NCBI GenBank assembly: GCA_017882345.1
Contig: JADGPT010000006.1
Span: forward strand, 1 to 39,160
Source: Bacteroidales bacterium
GTDB taxonomy: Bacteria; Bacteroidota; Bacteroidia; Bacteroidales; VadinHA17
Length of the DNA: 39,160 nt
Reading direction: 5' to 3'
Below, one piece after another: positions 1-9,300 of this stretch. Both the position numbers and the translations under genes were made by a program. The notes beneath the pieces were generated by a model. The model ran no database searches. It saw nothing but the letters and a program-made list of their open reading frames with translations, and was not told where the DNA came from. Each line of letters begins with the position of its first letter. Position 1 is the first letter of the stretch.

Positions 1-1
1 A

Positions 2-265
2 AATAACCAGGCATTTGATGTTAGCGGCCTGAAATGGTTTTATGGAGTAGGAGGACATATTGGATTCTACAACGGAGATTATGTTTATTGGGGAAGATCT
101 GGTACAACATATACCGTAGTTGGAATTGATGGAATATTAGGTCTTGAATATACATTCACTGAGATTCCCATTAATATAGGTATTGACTGGAAACCAGCTC
201 TTAACCTCGTGGGATATGAAGGTTTATGGTCGGAAGGAGCACTTTCAGTCAGGTTTGTTTTTTAG
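2..265 (+). CDS. C-terminal part of a small beta-barrel outer membrane protein (5' truncated)
   Basis: The frame is open from the window edge to a TAG at 263-265, giving 87 residues. The sequence is made of alternating hydrophobic/aromatic strands separated by Gly/Asn/Asp turns and ends in VRFVF, the terminal-Phe signature of an outer membrane beta-barrel recognised by BamA. Segments such as ILGLEYTFTEIPINIGIDWK resemble the small porin-like barrels common in Bacteroidota, whose ligand is usually unknown. The start and N-terminal half lie outside the window, so no substrate can be proposed. A hairpin follows 35 bases after the stop, and the next gene (GH172) is on the same strand about 107 bases downstream. 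Barrel identity is fairly sure; the function is not known. Confidence 0.75.
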   Translation, partial: NNQAFDVSGLKWFYGVGGHIGFYNGDYVYWGRSGTTYTVVGIDGILGLEYTFTEIPINIGIDWKPALNLVGYEGLWSEGALSVRFVF

Positions 266-299
266 GAAGTCATTTTTATCGAAAAAAATATTTGAGTAA

Positions 300-327
300 A
301 TCAGGGTTAGAAAGTCCCTGATAATTT
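300..327 (+). terminator. Candidate terminator after the beta-barrel gene
   Basis: ATCAGGG (300-306) and CCCTGAT (316-322) are perfect 7-bp inverted arms with a 9-base loop, followed by an A/T-rich AATTT stretch. It lies 35 bases after the barrel stop codon. The T-run is short, so termination strength is uncertain. Confidence 0.45.
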
Positions 328-367
328 ATAATTTTAGATTTAATTTTAAATTAAATCTAAAATTATA
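327..367. promoter_or_regulatory. 41-bp A/T palindrome touching the GH172 start codon
   Basis: Arms 327-346 and 348-367 are perfectly complementary around a single central base at 347. The repeat ends 4 bases before the ATG at 372. Transcribed, it would put the whole ribosome-landing region into one long A-U hairpin; as DNA it could be a dimeric operator. Only two G/C pairs occur in the arms (around 337 and 357). Function is inferred. Confidence 0.6.
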
Positions 368-371
368 TAAG

Positions 372-1559
372 ATGAAAAGATTAACAACATCAGTTTTAAT
401 TATCTTCCTTCTTCCATTCATTATGTCTGCCCAGAATAAATTTAACGGGCTCGATATGAGTATGGGAAATCTATATCGTTTATCCGATGCTAAAACCCGT
501 TCAATAAGTCCTGAAAACTTTTCAGGTGAAAAAGGCAAAGCCGGTATGGCAGATCCTGCAAACAAGGACAAAGCCAACACTGCGAATGCGTCTAATGCTG
601 CCCGCGATCTTGGTCAGGGGTGGAAAGTTAACCCTTATGTCAGAATAAATCCCGGTGAAACTTTCACCATGGCTGAGGTTGATGGGCCAGGCGCCATACA
701 ACATATCTGGATGACACCTACAGGAAAATGGAGGTTCTCTATTTTAAGAGTTTATTGGGACAATGAAACGGAGCCTTCAATAGAATGCCCTGTAGGCGAC
801 TTCTTTGGAATGGGATGGAATCAGTATTCACCTCTGGTCTCTTCTGCTATTTGCGTAAATCCCGGAAGCGCTTTTAATTGTTACTGGGTTATGCCTTTCC
901 GGAAAAAGTGCAGAATCACCATGGAAAATGTTAACGATGCAGAGGCAATGTCTCTGTATTACCAGATCGATTATACATTGACCGAGGTACCTGTCGATGC
1001 AGCTTATTTTCATGCACAATTCCACCGTATAAATCCAAATGAGACTTCCATATACAATATAGCAGATGGTATTAAAGGAAAAGGTCAATATGTTGGAGTT
1101 TATCTGGCATTGGGAGTTAATAATAATGGCTGGTGGGGAGAAGGTGAAATTAAATTTTATATTGACGGAGACACCAAATTTCCGTCTATCTGTGGAACAG
1201 GCACCGAAGATTATTTCTGCGGCTCCTATGATTTTGATACCAGGAAGAAAAATGCAGCCGGAGTTGAGGAAACTGCCTATACCGAATTCTGTACACCCTA
1301 TTCAGGACTGCACCAGGTAATCCGCGGTGATGGGCATTATAATGTAATGCAACGCTTTGGCCTTTATAGATGGCACATCATGGATCCAATTCGTTTCGAT
1401 ACCGATTTGAAAATTACCATTCAGGATCTCGGATGGAGGCAGGGTGGACGTTACCTGAAACAGCAATCAGATATTGCTTCAACCTGTTTCTGGTACCAGA
1501 CTGAACCTCATGCTAAGTTCCCTAAACTACCTGATTGGCAGAAGCTTGAAGTAAATTAA
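372..1559 (+). CDS. GH172 family glycoside hydrolase (DUF2961), secreted
   Basis: This 395-residue protein begins with a signal peptide (residues 1-20, ending FIMSAQN) and is otherwise a complete DUF2961 domain, now GH172. Characterised members act on fructofuranosides and arabinofuranosides, including difructose dianhydride I and D-arabinan. The family core is visible as DGPGAIQHIWMT (about residues 104-115), a GEGEIKFYIDGD strand with E257/E259, and the hallmark GTGTEDYF with E279. A Glu in each of these last two segments is the likely catalytic pair. An Ala/Asn/Lys-rich insertion at about residues 54-76 is unusual. The ATG at 372 is chosen because the signal peptide starts there. The GH116 gene follows on the same strand after about 184 bases, so the two may work on the same glycan. 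The furanoside substrate is inferred from the family, not shown. Confidence 0.85.
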   Translation: MKRLTTSVLIIFLLPFIMSAQNKFNGLDMSMGNLYRLSDAKTRSISPENFSGEKGKAGMADPANKDKANTANASNAARDLGQGWKVNPYVRINPGETFTMAEVDGPGAIQHIWMTPTGKWRFSILRVYWDNETEPSIECPVGDFFGMGWNQYSPLVSSAICVNPGSAFNCYWVMPFRKKCRITMENVNDAEAMSLYYQIDYTLTEVPVDAAYFHAQFHRINPNETSIYNIADGIKGKGQYVGVYLALGVNNNGWWGEGEIKFYIDGDTKFPSICGTGTEDYFCGSYDFDTRKKNAAGVEETAYTEFCTPYSGLHQVIRGDGHYNVMQRFGLYRWHIMDPIRFDTDLKITIQDLGWRQGGRYLKQQSDIASTCFWYQTEPHAKFPKLPDWQKLEVN

Positions 1560-1743
1560 TTTTTTCAGTTGAGAATCTTCCAGTCTCTTTTTAATGCTGT
1601 TTTTTTCACAATACTCTTTTAACACAACAGCCTTCTATTCGCCAAAGCAGTGGTGACCAACAGGCCGTACTGTCAAAAGTCCGCTATTAACTTCAAGTTC
1701 CGATTTGATCTCTCAACTATTAAATCTTGTTTATAGTCATATA

Positions 1744-4317
1744 ATGAAAAACAAAAATGAAATTACCCGTCGCCGGTTTATTACGAATTCCACTTTGGCC
1801 GGTATAGGGACAATCGGCTCTGCCAATCTCATAACTTCCTGTAAAAGTAATAGCACTGAACCGGAGAGGAAAAATAAGACGGAGCTACATGATTATAATA
1901 GTTTCTATTCAGGAAAATATCTTGATCGTATTGCATTTCCTATTGGAGGGATTGGTGCAGGAATGTTCTGTTTAGAAGGTGCCGGAGGGATATCGCATAT
2001 GTCTATACGTAACCATCCGGATGTTTTTAATGAGCCATGCATGTTTGGAGCAATATCTGTGAAAGGACTGAAAAATGGAACCAAAGTACTGGAAGGTCAG
2101 GTTCCGGACTGGAAGAAATTCGGACAGCCGGATTCAGCAAATGGATCAGGGGGGGCAAGTTATGGATTTCCGAGGTTTCAGATTGCAAAATTTACTGCCA
2201 GGTTTCCGTTTGCTGTTATAGAGCTGAAGGATGACGATATTCCGATTGAGATACAGATTACAGGATGGAGTCCTTTCATCCCAACTGATGCTGACAATTC
2301 AAGTCTTCCGCTTGGAGCATTGGAATATTCCTTCAAAAATACCGGTACTTCAAAGATTGAAGCTGTTTTCTCTTACAATTCCAGGAATTTTATGAGCCAG
2401 GCAAATGGTTCAAATAGAATACTCCCTGTCTCAAATGGATTTATTCTTTCCGAAGAAGGGGTAAAAGATAAACCTGAGACTAAAGGAGATTTTGCGATAT
2501 TCACCAGTGAGCCAGGTACAATCGTTGATCATTGCTGGTTCAGAGGAGGATGGTGGGATCCCCTTACAATTACCTGGGAAACAATAATAAAAGGTGAAAC
2601 ACGACAGAATGATCCGGTAGAAATAGGGGCACCCGGCGCATCCTTATTCATTCCCTTAACGTTGAATCCGGGAGAAACAAGGTTGATAAAGATAATGATG
2701 GCCTGGTATATACCCGATACGGATCTTAAGTACGGAAAAGATTCGGAAGAAAAAGGTGAGGAGAAGTGCGATCAGGCAAATTGTTCCTGTAAAGATCCAT
2801 ATTATAAACCCTGGTATTCCGGGAAATTTAAAGGGGTAGATGAAGTTATAAGCTTCTGGAAAACAAGTTATACTGATCTTCGTAATAAGTCCGTATTATT
2901 TAAAGACTCTTTCTATAAAACTACACTTCCTGTCGAAGTAATAGAAGCTATTGCTGCCAATCTCGCGATACTTAAATCTCCAACTGTGTTAAGACAACCT
3001 GACGGGAAGCTATGGAGCTGGGAAGGATGTGGCGACAACTCGGGCTGCTGTGCAGGTTCCTGTACACACGTCTGGAACTACGCACAGGCAATCCCACACC
3101 TCTTTCCGAAACTTGAACGGACACTCCGGGAGACTGAGTTTTTACCAAGTCAGGACAAGGAAGGCCATCAGACTTTCAGATCTGCACTCCCAATAAGACC
3201 TATTGCCAGTAATTTCTATGCTGCTTCTGACGGGCAGCTCGGTGGAATAATGAAAATGTACCGCGACTGGAGGATAAGCGGGGATACCCAATGGTTGAAA
3301 AAAATGTACCCGAAGGTGGTAGAAAGTTTAGAATATTGTATCAGGACATGGGACCCAAAAATGACAGGGACTCTGGAGGAACCACACCATAATACTTATG
3401 ATATAGAATTCTGGGGTCCTGATGGTATGTGTACAAGTTTCTATCTGGGCGCATTAAAAGCCATCACTGAGATGGGGAAATTTCTTGGAGAAGATATTCA
3501 GAGCTATCAGTCCCTTTATGAAAAAGGCAGAAAAGCCATGGAGTCAGAACTATATGATGGTGAGTTCTTTATACAGAAAATTAAATGGAAGGGCTTAAAT
3601 GCCCCTGATCCTGTGGCAGCATCTAAAGGTGCCTGGAATACTGAATATTCAGAAGAGGCAAGAGAACTATTACAGAAAGAGGGACCAAAATATCAGTACG
3701 GTAAGGGATGCCTGTCTGACGGAGTTCTGGGAGTATGGATTTCTGAGGTGTGTGGTTTGAAAAATGTTATTGATCCCATTAAGGTTGCCAGCCATCTTAA
3801 ATCCGTATTTAAATACAATTTTAAATCCGATCTGTCTGATCATTCAAATCCCCAACGTCCTTCCTTTGCCCTTGGAAATGAAGGTGGCCTTCTTTTATGT
3901 ACCTGGCCTAAAGGAGAGATGCTTTCTCTGCCTTTCGTTTACAGCAATGAAGTCTGGACTGGTATCGAATATCAGGTTGCCTCTCACCTGATGCTTATTG
4001 GTGAAGTGGAGAAAGCGCTTGAGATAGTTCGTACTTGTCGCGACAGATACGATGGCAGAATCAGAAATCCATTTGATGAATATGAATGCGGACACTGGTA
4101 TGCCAGAGCTATGTCGAGTTATGGTATGTTACAGGGACTAACCGGAGTAAGATATGATGCCGTAACTCAGGAAATGTTAATAGATTCCAAGATTGGTGAC
4201 TTTATCAGTTTTATATCGACTGAAACAGGGTTCGGTAACATAGGTTTGAAAAATGGTAAGCCATTTCTGGAGACTGCTTATGGAGATATAACAGTGAAGA
4301 AATTCGTCATAAAATAG
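1744..4317 (+). CDS. GH116 family glycosidase (GBA2/DUF608 type), Tat-signal lipoprotein
   Basis: The ATG at 1744 is preferred over the longer frame from 1705 because it places a twin-arginine motif (RRRFI, residues 9-13) at the right distance from the N terminus. The signal also contains a lipobox-like LITSC with C33, so export by Tat and lipid anchoring are both possible. The N-terminal Glyco_hydr_116N domain starts with FPIGGIGAG and SIRNHPDVF; the C-terminal (alpha/alpha)6 DUF608 domain carries WSWEGCGDNSGCC followed by CTHVWNYAQ (about residues 420-450) and NTYDIEFWGPDG (about 547-558). These contain the conserved acidic residues of the family. GH116 enzymes hydrolyse beta-glucosides, glucosylceramide or beta-xylosides. 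In a xylan-rich neighbourhood a beta-xylosidase is plausible, but the sequence does not decide it. Length (857 aa) is normal. Confidence 0.85.
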   Translation: MKNKNEITRRRFITNSTLAGIGTIGSANLITSCKSNSTEPERKNKTELHDYNSFYSGKYLDRIAFPIGGIGAGMFCLEGAGGISHMSIRNHPDVFNEPCMFGAISVKGLKNGTKVLEGQVPDWKKFGQPDSANGSGGASYGFPRFQIAKFTARFPFAVIELKDDDIPIEIQITGWSPFIPTDADNSSLPLGALEYSFKNTGTSKIEAVFSYNSRNFMSQANGSNRILPVSNGFILSEEGVKDKPETKGDFAIFTSEPGTIVDHCWFRGGWWDPLTITWETIIKGETRQNDPVEIGAPGASLFIPLTLNPGETRLIKIMMAWYIPDTDLKYGKDSEEKGEEKCDQANCSCKDPYYKPWYSGKFKGVDEVISFWKTSYTDLRNKSVLFKDSFYKTTLPVEVIEAIAANLAILKSPTVLRQPDGKLWSWEGCGDNSGCCAGSCTHVWNYAQAIPHLFPKLERTLRETEFLPSQDKEGHQTFRSALPIRPIASNFYAASDGQLGGIMKMYRDWRISGDTQWLKKMYPKVVESLEYCIRTWDPKMTGTLEEPHHNTYDIEFWGPDGMCTSFYLGALKAITEMGKFLGEDIQSYQSLYEKGRKAMESELYDGEFFIQKIKWKGLNAPDPVAASKGAWNTEYSEEARELLQKEGPKYQYGKGCLSDGVLGVWISEVCGLKNVIDPIKVASHLKSVFKYNFKSDLSDHSNPQRPSFALGNEGGLLLCTWPKGEMLSLPFVYSNEVWTGIEYQVASHLMLIGEVEKALEIVRTCRDRYDGRIRNPFDEYECGHWYARAMSSYGMLQGLTGVRYDAVTQEMLIDSKIGDFISFISTETGFGNIGLKNGKPFLETAYGDITVKKFVIK

Positions 4318-4343
4318 AAAATCCACAAACCGCTTAAATTATG

Positions 4344-4376
4344 AATGAACTCACCTCGATGGGGGGTTAGTTCATT
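4344..4376. terminator. Bidirectional terminator between convergent genes
   Basis: AATGAACT (4344-4351) pairs perfectly with AGTTCATT (4369-4376). A further inner helix (ACC with GGT, 4353-4355/4365-4367) closes a short loop. It sits midway in the 78-base gap between the convergent GH116 gene and the beta-propeller gene, with A/T-rich flanks on both sides. Confidence 0.55.
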
Positions 4377-4395
4377 ATTTCTAAAAGATAGAATA

Positions 4396-5937
4396 TTATT
4401 TATCTGCCTTCGTTATAACCCCTGAATTACTTACAAATGCAATCTGCTTACTGTCAGGTGACCAGGAAGGAACATTGATAGTTCCCTGTCCGCCATAGAG
4501 GTAAGCTAATACTCTTGGCTCTCCACCTGAAACCGGCATTATTCTTAACATGACACGTTTATATGACGGGTGACTATTCGGGTCAACATCAGGGGCGAAA
4601 GAAATCATAACTATCCACTTTCCATCAGGTGAGATATGCGGGAACCAGTTATTGTAATTATCGGATGTTAACTGTTCCTTGCCCGATCCATCAGGTTTTA
4701 TACGCCATATTTGCATTGTACCGGTATAATGTCCGTTATAATAAATGAACTTACCGTTGGGGGAATATTCACAACCGTCAACATGTTCTCCGGCTTTAAT
4801 GTCAGTAAGAGCAACTTCTTTTCCTCCTTCAATAGAATTTCTGTAGATATTATAAACAGTCTTACCGTTACGCATTGCGACATACACTACCTCTTTATTA
4901 TTAGGTGCCCATCCATGCCAATATGAAGGAGTATTCTCAGTAATCAATTTTGGAACACCACCTTCAAGAGGGAGAATATAGACAGTTGAGCCCCCTCCGG
5001 GTAAACCCTGTCGTGAATGGCTTATAGCAAGTAGCTTACCATCAAATGAAATGCCATGGTCATTATTGATATTATTTGCAAAAGCTGTGTTAAGTTTTTC
5101 AGTCTCTCCGCCATCGACAGGAATTTTAAATAATGAACCATCCATATTAAAAAGAAGTTTTTTACCGTCAGGCATCCAGTTTGGCGCTTCAAACCTGCCA
5201 GGTTTTTCGAAAATGACTTTCCTTTTTCCATCCGATACATTCATTGTCTCCATCCTGCAACCTAAATATCCTGATTTCCCGGGGTCATAGTTATCGGCAA
5301 CAGGCTTGTCAATCCTTACATTCCATACTTTTACCGCTTCTACTATATTAGAATCGTGTGAACAGATAAATGGTCCTACCAGAACTTCATCTGGCATATT
5401 TTCCATTTCATGGGAGCCAATTGTCTCAAGTGGTTTGCCGTTATGTGCCGCACGCATTGTAATTTTCTTTGCTACTCTTTCAATCTGGATAACATTAAAA
5501 GCTGAATCTTTGGCAAATATCTCATCCTGAGGGTCTCTCATGGGAACTCCTTTAGAAACTCTCCATTGAAGAACGGTTAATCCGCTGCCATGAAGTGTAG
5601 CAGAAATATGAGATGATTTTTCATCTGTTGTTTCCCGTACCATCCATCCTGATTTCCTGTGCGGGTTAGTACCTTTTCCCACAAATTCGAAATTTGCAGT
5701 CAGTATAAAATCTCCTTTTATTTTATTGAATAAATAGTGAAATTCATCTCTTTCGAACCAGATGTTATACCCGGCGCCTTTTAATGTATAACTCTGGTCA
5801 GCCTTATCATAAACTGCTGAACCGGTTTTTTTAGGATTTCCTATATCGGAATTAGCCTGGAATATTCCAATAGGATTATTCTGTGCTGATGCGATATTTA
5901 ATATACTACTTAGCATAAGGATAATTAGTGATTTCAT
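4396..5937 (-). CDS. Secreted TolB-like PD40 beta-propeller protein with N-terminal lectin-like domain
   Basis: This 513-residue protein has a signal peptide (cleavage near IASAQN, residue 19). Residues about 20-210 look like a concanavalin-type beta-sandwich (DUF1349-like): GDFILTANFEF, KSGWMVRE and WNVRID. Residues about 215-513 contain six PD40/WD40-like repeats recognisable as WMPDGKKLLF, SFDGKLLAIS, WAPNNKEVVYV, YSPNGKFIYY, ISPDGKWIVM and WSPDSKQIAF. Such proteins are annotated as biopolymer transporter TolB, but here there is no Pal, TolA or TolQR nearby. A secreted glycan-binding or accessory role is more likely. It is transcribed away from SusC pair 1 and may share its regulatory region. 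No catalytic motif is seen. Confidence 0.75.
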   Translation of the reverse strand: MKSLIILMLSSILNIASAQNNPIGIFQANSDIGNPKKTGSAVYDKADQSYTLKGAGYNIWFERDEFHYLFNKIKGDFILTANFEFVGKGTNPHRKSGWMVRETTDEKSSHISATLHGSGLTVLQWRVSKGVPMRDPQDEIFAKDSAFNVIQIERVAKKITMRAAHNGKPLETIGSHEMENMPDEVLVGPFICSHDSNIVEAVKVWNVRIDKPVADNYDPGKSGYLGCRMETMNVSDGKRKVIFEKPGRFEAPNWMPDGKKLLFNMDGSLFKIPVDGGETEKLNTAFANNINNDHGISFDGKLLAISHSRQGLPGGGSTVYILPLEGGVPKLITENTPSYWHGWAPNNKEVVYVAMRNGKTVYNIYRNSIEGGKEVALTDIKAGEHVDGCEYSPNGKFIYYNGHYTGTMQIWRIKPDGSGKEQLTSDNYNNWFPHISPDGKWIVMISFAPDVDPNSHPSYKRVMLRIMPVSGGEPRVLAYLYGGQGTINVPSWSPDSKQIAFVSNSGVITKADK

Positions 5938-6016
5938 AGTTCATAGCTGGTTAAAAACTTTAAATATTTCTTTTTAATTATTGATGGACCTCTTTATATT
6001 AGAGAGATTTAAAGAT

Positions 6017-6034
6017 ATGTAATTTGGATTACAT
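6017..6034. promoter_or_regulatory. Inverted repeat ATGTAAT-N4-ATTACAT
   Basis: Two perfect 7-base arms separated by TTGG, 80 bases upstream of the beta-propeller gene start on the - strand. The size suits a dimeric regulator site, but I cannot name the regulator; it could also be a hairpin in the leader of that gene. Confidence 0.35.
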
Positions 6035-6120
6035 CATTGCTAACGATAGATCAAAAAAATAATATTGACTAAATTCCGGGTAATTAATTGAGTCATATCA
6101 AAGACTGCATAAAAAAACTC

Positions 6121-6134
6121 TGCAATCGGTTGCA
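6121..6134. promoter_or_regulatory. LacI-family operator upstream of SusC pair 1
   Basis: TGCAATCGGTTGCA fits the pseudo-palindromic pattern of LacI/GalR-family operators (TGNAANCGNWWNCA) and is nearly identical to the two sites in front of the lacI-type gene at 27257-27293. Its right half overlaps the -33 element of the promoter for SusC pair 1, which suits repression by steric blocking. Regulator assignment is inferred from shared sequence. Confidence 0.65.
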
Positions 6135-6160
6135 TAATTTAAAAATTAGTTATAAATTTG
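6129..6160 (+). promoter_or_regulatory. Bacteroidota-type promoter for SusC pair 1
   Basis: A -7 element TAAATTTG (6153-6160) matches TAnnTTTG exactly. GTTG at 6129-6132 is placed as the -33 element with a 20-base spacer. Transcription would start near 6167, leaving about 195 bases of leader before the SusC start codon. Confidence 0.55.
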
Positions 6161-6269
6161 ATATTTCCTGGTCATTATACACAAGATTTACCCAAACGGA
6201 TGTTCTAAATACTATTGATTTTTAAAATTCAAGCCTATGAAATAGACTAAGAGAAACAGAACTAAACGA

Positions 6270-6287
6270 GAGATGTATCAACATCTC
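6270..6287 (+). other. Leader hairpin of SusC pair 1
   Basis: GAGATGT and ACATCTC form a perfect 7-bp stem closed by ATCA within the predicted 5' leader. It may influence mRNA stability or regulation; no known element is recognised. Confidence 0.4.
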
Positions 6288-6363
6288 CTGAGATTAGAAA
6301 CTAACAATTATTGATGCAAATTGAGCAATATCGTTATTTATTAACCCCTTAAACTACAAATGT

Positions 6364-9300
6364 ATGGTAAAAAAACATCCGGAAAGCATTTTATCTAAGA
6401 AATGCTTCAGAAAAATCATGCTGTTTTTTGGAATTATCAGTCTGCTGGTGATGCAGAACTCATTTCAGGGATTAGCAGCTTCAGGCTTTGACGTCTACAA
6501 GTCAACCGTTATCCAACAAAAGAATGTTACCGGTCGCGTTATTGATGCAAAAAATATTCCTTTAGTTGGAGTAAATATTGTTGAGAAGAGCACCAATAAC
6601 GGAGTAATTTCAGATCTGGACGGAAAATTTTCAATTGCTGTTTCGTCGACTTCTGCAGTTCTTTCTTTTTCTTCTATAGGATATGAAACTCAGGAATTAG
6701 TGGTAGGAATACAAAATAATCTTGAAATTACACTTGCGGAGAGTCTGAAAGGATTGGATGAAGTTGTGGTTGTTGGTTATGGTACCCAAAGGAGAGAAGC
6801 TGTAACAGGTTCAGTTGCTTCAATGGGTGGAGCTGTGATGCGCGATGTGCCATCGTCTAATATTACGCAGGCTTTACAAGGTCGCGTTGCCGGTGTTGAA
6901 ATGTCGCAAACCTCCTCTAAACCGGGCGCTCAAATGCAAATCCGTATTCGCGGTACACGTTCGCTAACTGCCAGTAACGATCCGTTGGTGGTACTCGACG
7001 GTATCCCTTTTGCGGGAAACATCAGTGACATCAACCCGAATGAAATCAAGAGTATAGACATCTTGAAAGATGCTTCGGCAACTGCTATCTACGGATCGCG
7101 TGGCGCTAACGGTGTACTCTTGGTAACAACTAATAGGGGACAAAACGGCCAGAAAGCGAGGATAACCTATAATGGCTACTATGGTGTAAATGAGGTGTTT
7201 TCCAAATTTGACATGATGGACGGAGAGAAGTTTGCTGCGATGCGAGCTTATGCCAATATGCCTGCGTACGTAAATAATACAGCGGATGAAATTCCGGGAA
7301 CAAATACCGATTGGCAAAACTTGTTTTTTAAAACCGGTGCTGTTCAAAGCCATGATGTAGGCGTTTCAGGCGGAACAGATCACGGTGCTTATACCTTTGG
7401 AGTGGGCTATTACAAAAATGAAGGTGTAGTACCCTTGGAAGGGTATAGTCGTATTTCGATGCGTGGCAGCCTTGATCAGGAAGTAGGTAAAATCTTCCGC
7501 TTCGGTTTCACTACCAACAGCAACTACAATGTGACCGAAGGAGCCAGTACGGGAGGATTGTATCAAGTATTACAGAATGACCCGCTTCTCAACCCCTATA
7601 ATGCTGATGGCACTTGGAAAAGAACTGTAGATATGCCGGCAGATAAAGGTATATGGGTCTATACAAGAGATATTGTGGAGGCTAATAAAGACCGTATGCT
7701 TAGCCAAACTAAAGGCTTCGGTTCTTATAATACAATCTATGGCGAAGTGAAAATACCTGGCGTAGAAGGTTTGAAATATCGTGTCAATGTAGGTTTGAAC
7801 TTTCGTACGTCAACCGGAGGAAGCTACACTGGACAAGGAATAAACAACACCTCAGAAACCAATCCTTCTTCAGCTTCTGTCAGTAACTCGTTGACAACCA
7901 ATTGGGCAATTGAAAACTTACTTACCTACGACCGCAACTTTGCCAATAAGCATCAAATAAATGCCGTAGCTATGTACTCCGCCGAGCAAACCCTGTACAA
8001 TCAGTCACGGATGACTGCAAAGGGTGTTGCCGAAAACTTCCAATGGTATAATTTGGGTATGACTGATGGTGAAAGATCTATTCTCCCCGGAGATCAACAA
8101 TATCAGAAGAGCGGCTTGCTTTCGTATATGGGTCGTGTAATGTATTCTTACGACAGCCGCTATATGATCTCGGCTACCGTCCGCTCCGATGGCTCCTCAA
8201 GATTGGCATCCGGACATAAATGGCATACCTATCCGGCCGTATCTGCGGGGTGGAATATAAGAAAAGAAAATTTTATGCAGAATGTATATTGGCTCGACAA
8301 TCTAAAACTGAGAGTAGGCTATGGAGAAACCTCCAATCAGTCCGTTGCTCCCTATGCGACACTAGGGGGGTTGAGTACACGACCTTATAACTTCGGCGAT
8401 GCGAGCGCTAATTTTGTAACAGGTACTTATGTAAGTACACTACCTAACCCCGTATTAGGATGGGAATTTTCTAAAACCTGGAACTATGGTGTGGATTTCA
8501 CCCTGCTGAAAAACCGTCTGTCCGGTACATTTGAGTATTATGTAACCAATACCAAAGATCTTTTGCTAAGTGTAAACCTTCCTCAAACATCGGGCGTGGG
8601 TAGTTACATGGCAAACGTAGGAGCAACTCAAAATAAAGGTTTTGAACTTTCGCTCAATGGCACTATATTGGACAACCTCAATGGTTGGACTTGGACTGCC
8701 GGTATTAACTTGTATACTAACAAAAACAAAATTGTATCCCTTGCTTCAGGAAACCTTATAGACGAGGGTAACGCATGGTTCGTAGGCCACTCAATCAATG
8801 TAATCTATGCCCCCAAGAAGATAGGGCTTTGGCAAGAAGGTGACCCCTATATGGCTATCCTTGAGCCGGGCGGAAACGCAGGTATGATTAAAGTAGAATA
8901 TCTCGGCGACTATTACAAAGAAGGTGATAATATACCGATAGACAGACAAGTAGGAGACCCTGTAAGAGCAATTGATGGAGGAGGTAAAGACCGCCAAGTC
9001 ATTGAAGTAGATCCCGACTTTCAGGGTGGTTTCAACACCACTGTAGAATACAAAGGAATTGACCTGACCGTGATTGGCTCCTTCAAAAGCGGAGGCACGC
9101 TCGTCAGCTCCCTTTATTCTGCCAGCGGTTACCTCAATTTGTTGACAGGGCGCAGAGGACAGGTGAATGTGGACTATTGGACACCGGAAAATACCGGTGC
9201 AAAATATCCGAAACCAGGTGGCTTAATGAGCGGTGACAATCCGAAATACGGTAATACCTTGGCTCTCTTTGATGCTTCGTATTTGAGAGTACGCACCATT

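Larger units (their letters stand above)
5938..6363. other. 426-bp divergent regulatory region without genes
   Basis: No convincing ORF on either strand. It holds an inverted repeat (6017-6034), a LacI-type operator (6121-6134) overlapping a promoter (6129-6160), and a leader of about 195 bases with a hairpin (6270-6287), all listed separately. Confidence 0.7.

Noticed and set aside
1705-1743. Upstream start for the GH116 gene
   Set aside because: It would place 13 residues before the Tat signal peptide; the ATG at 1744 gives a normal signal.
1560-1743. Possible gene relic between GH172 and GH116
   Set aside because: Short open stretches on the + strand gave no recognisable protein motif; the region looks like ordinary spacer.
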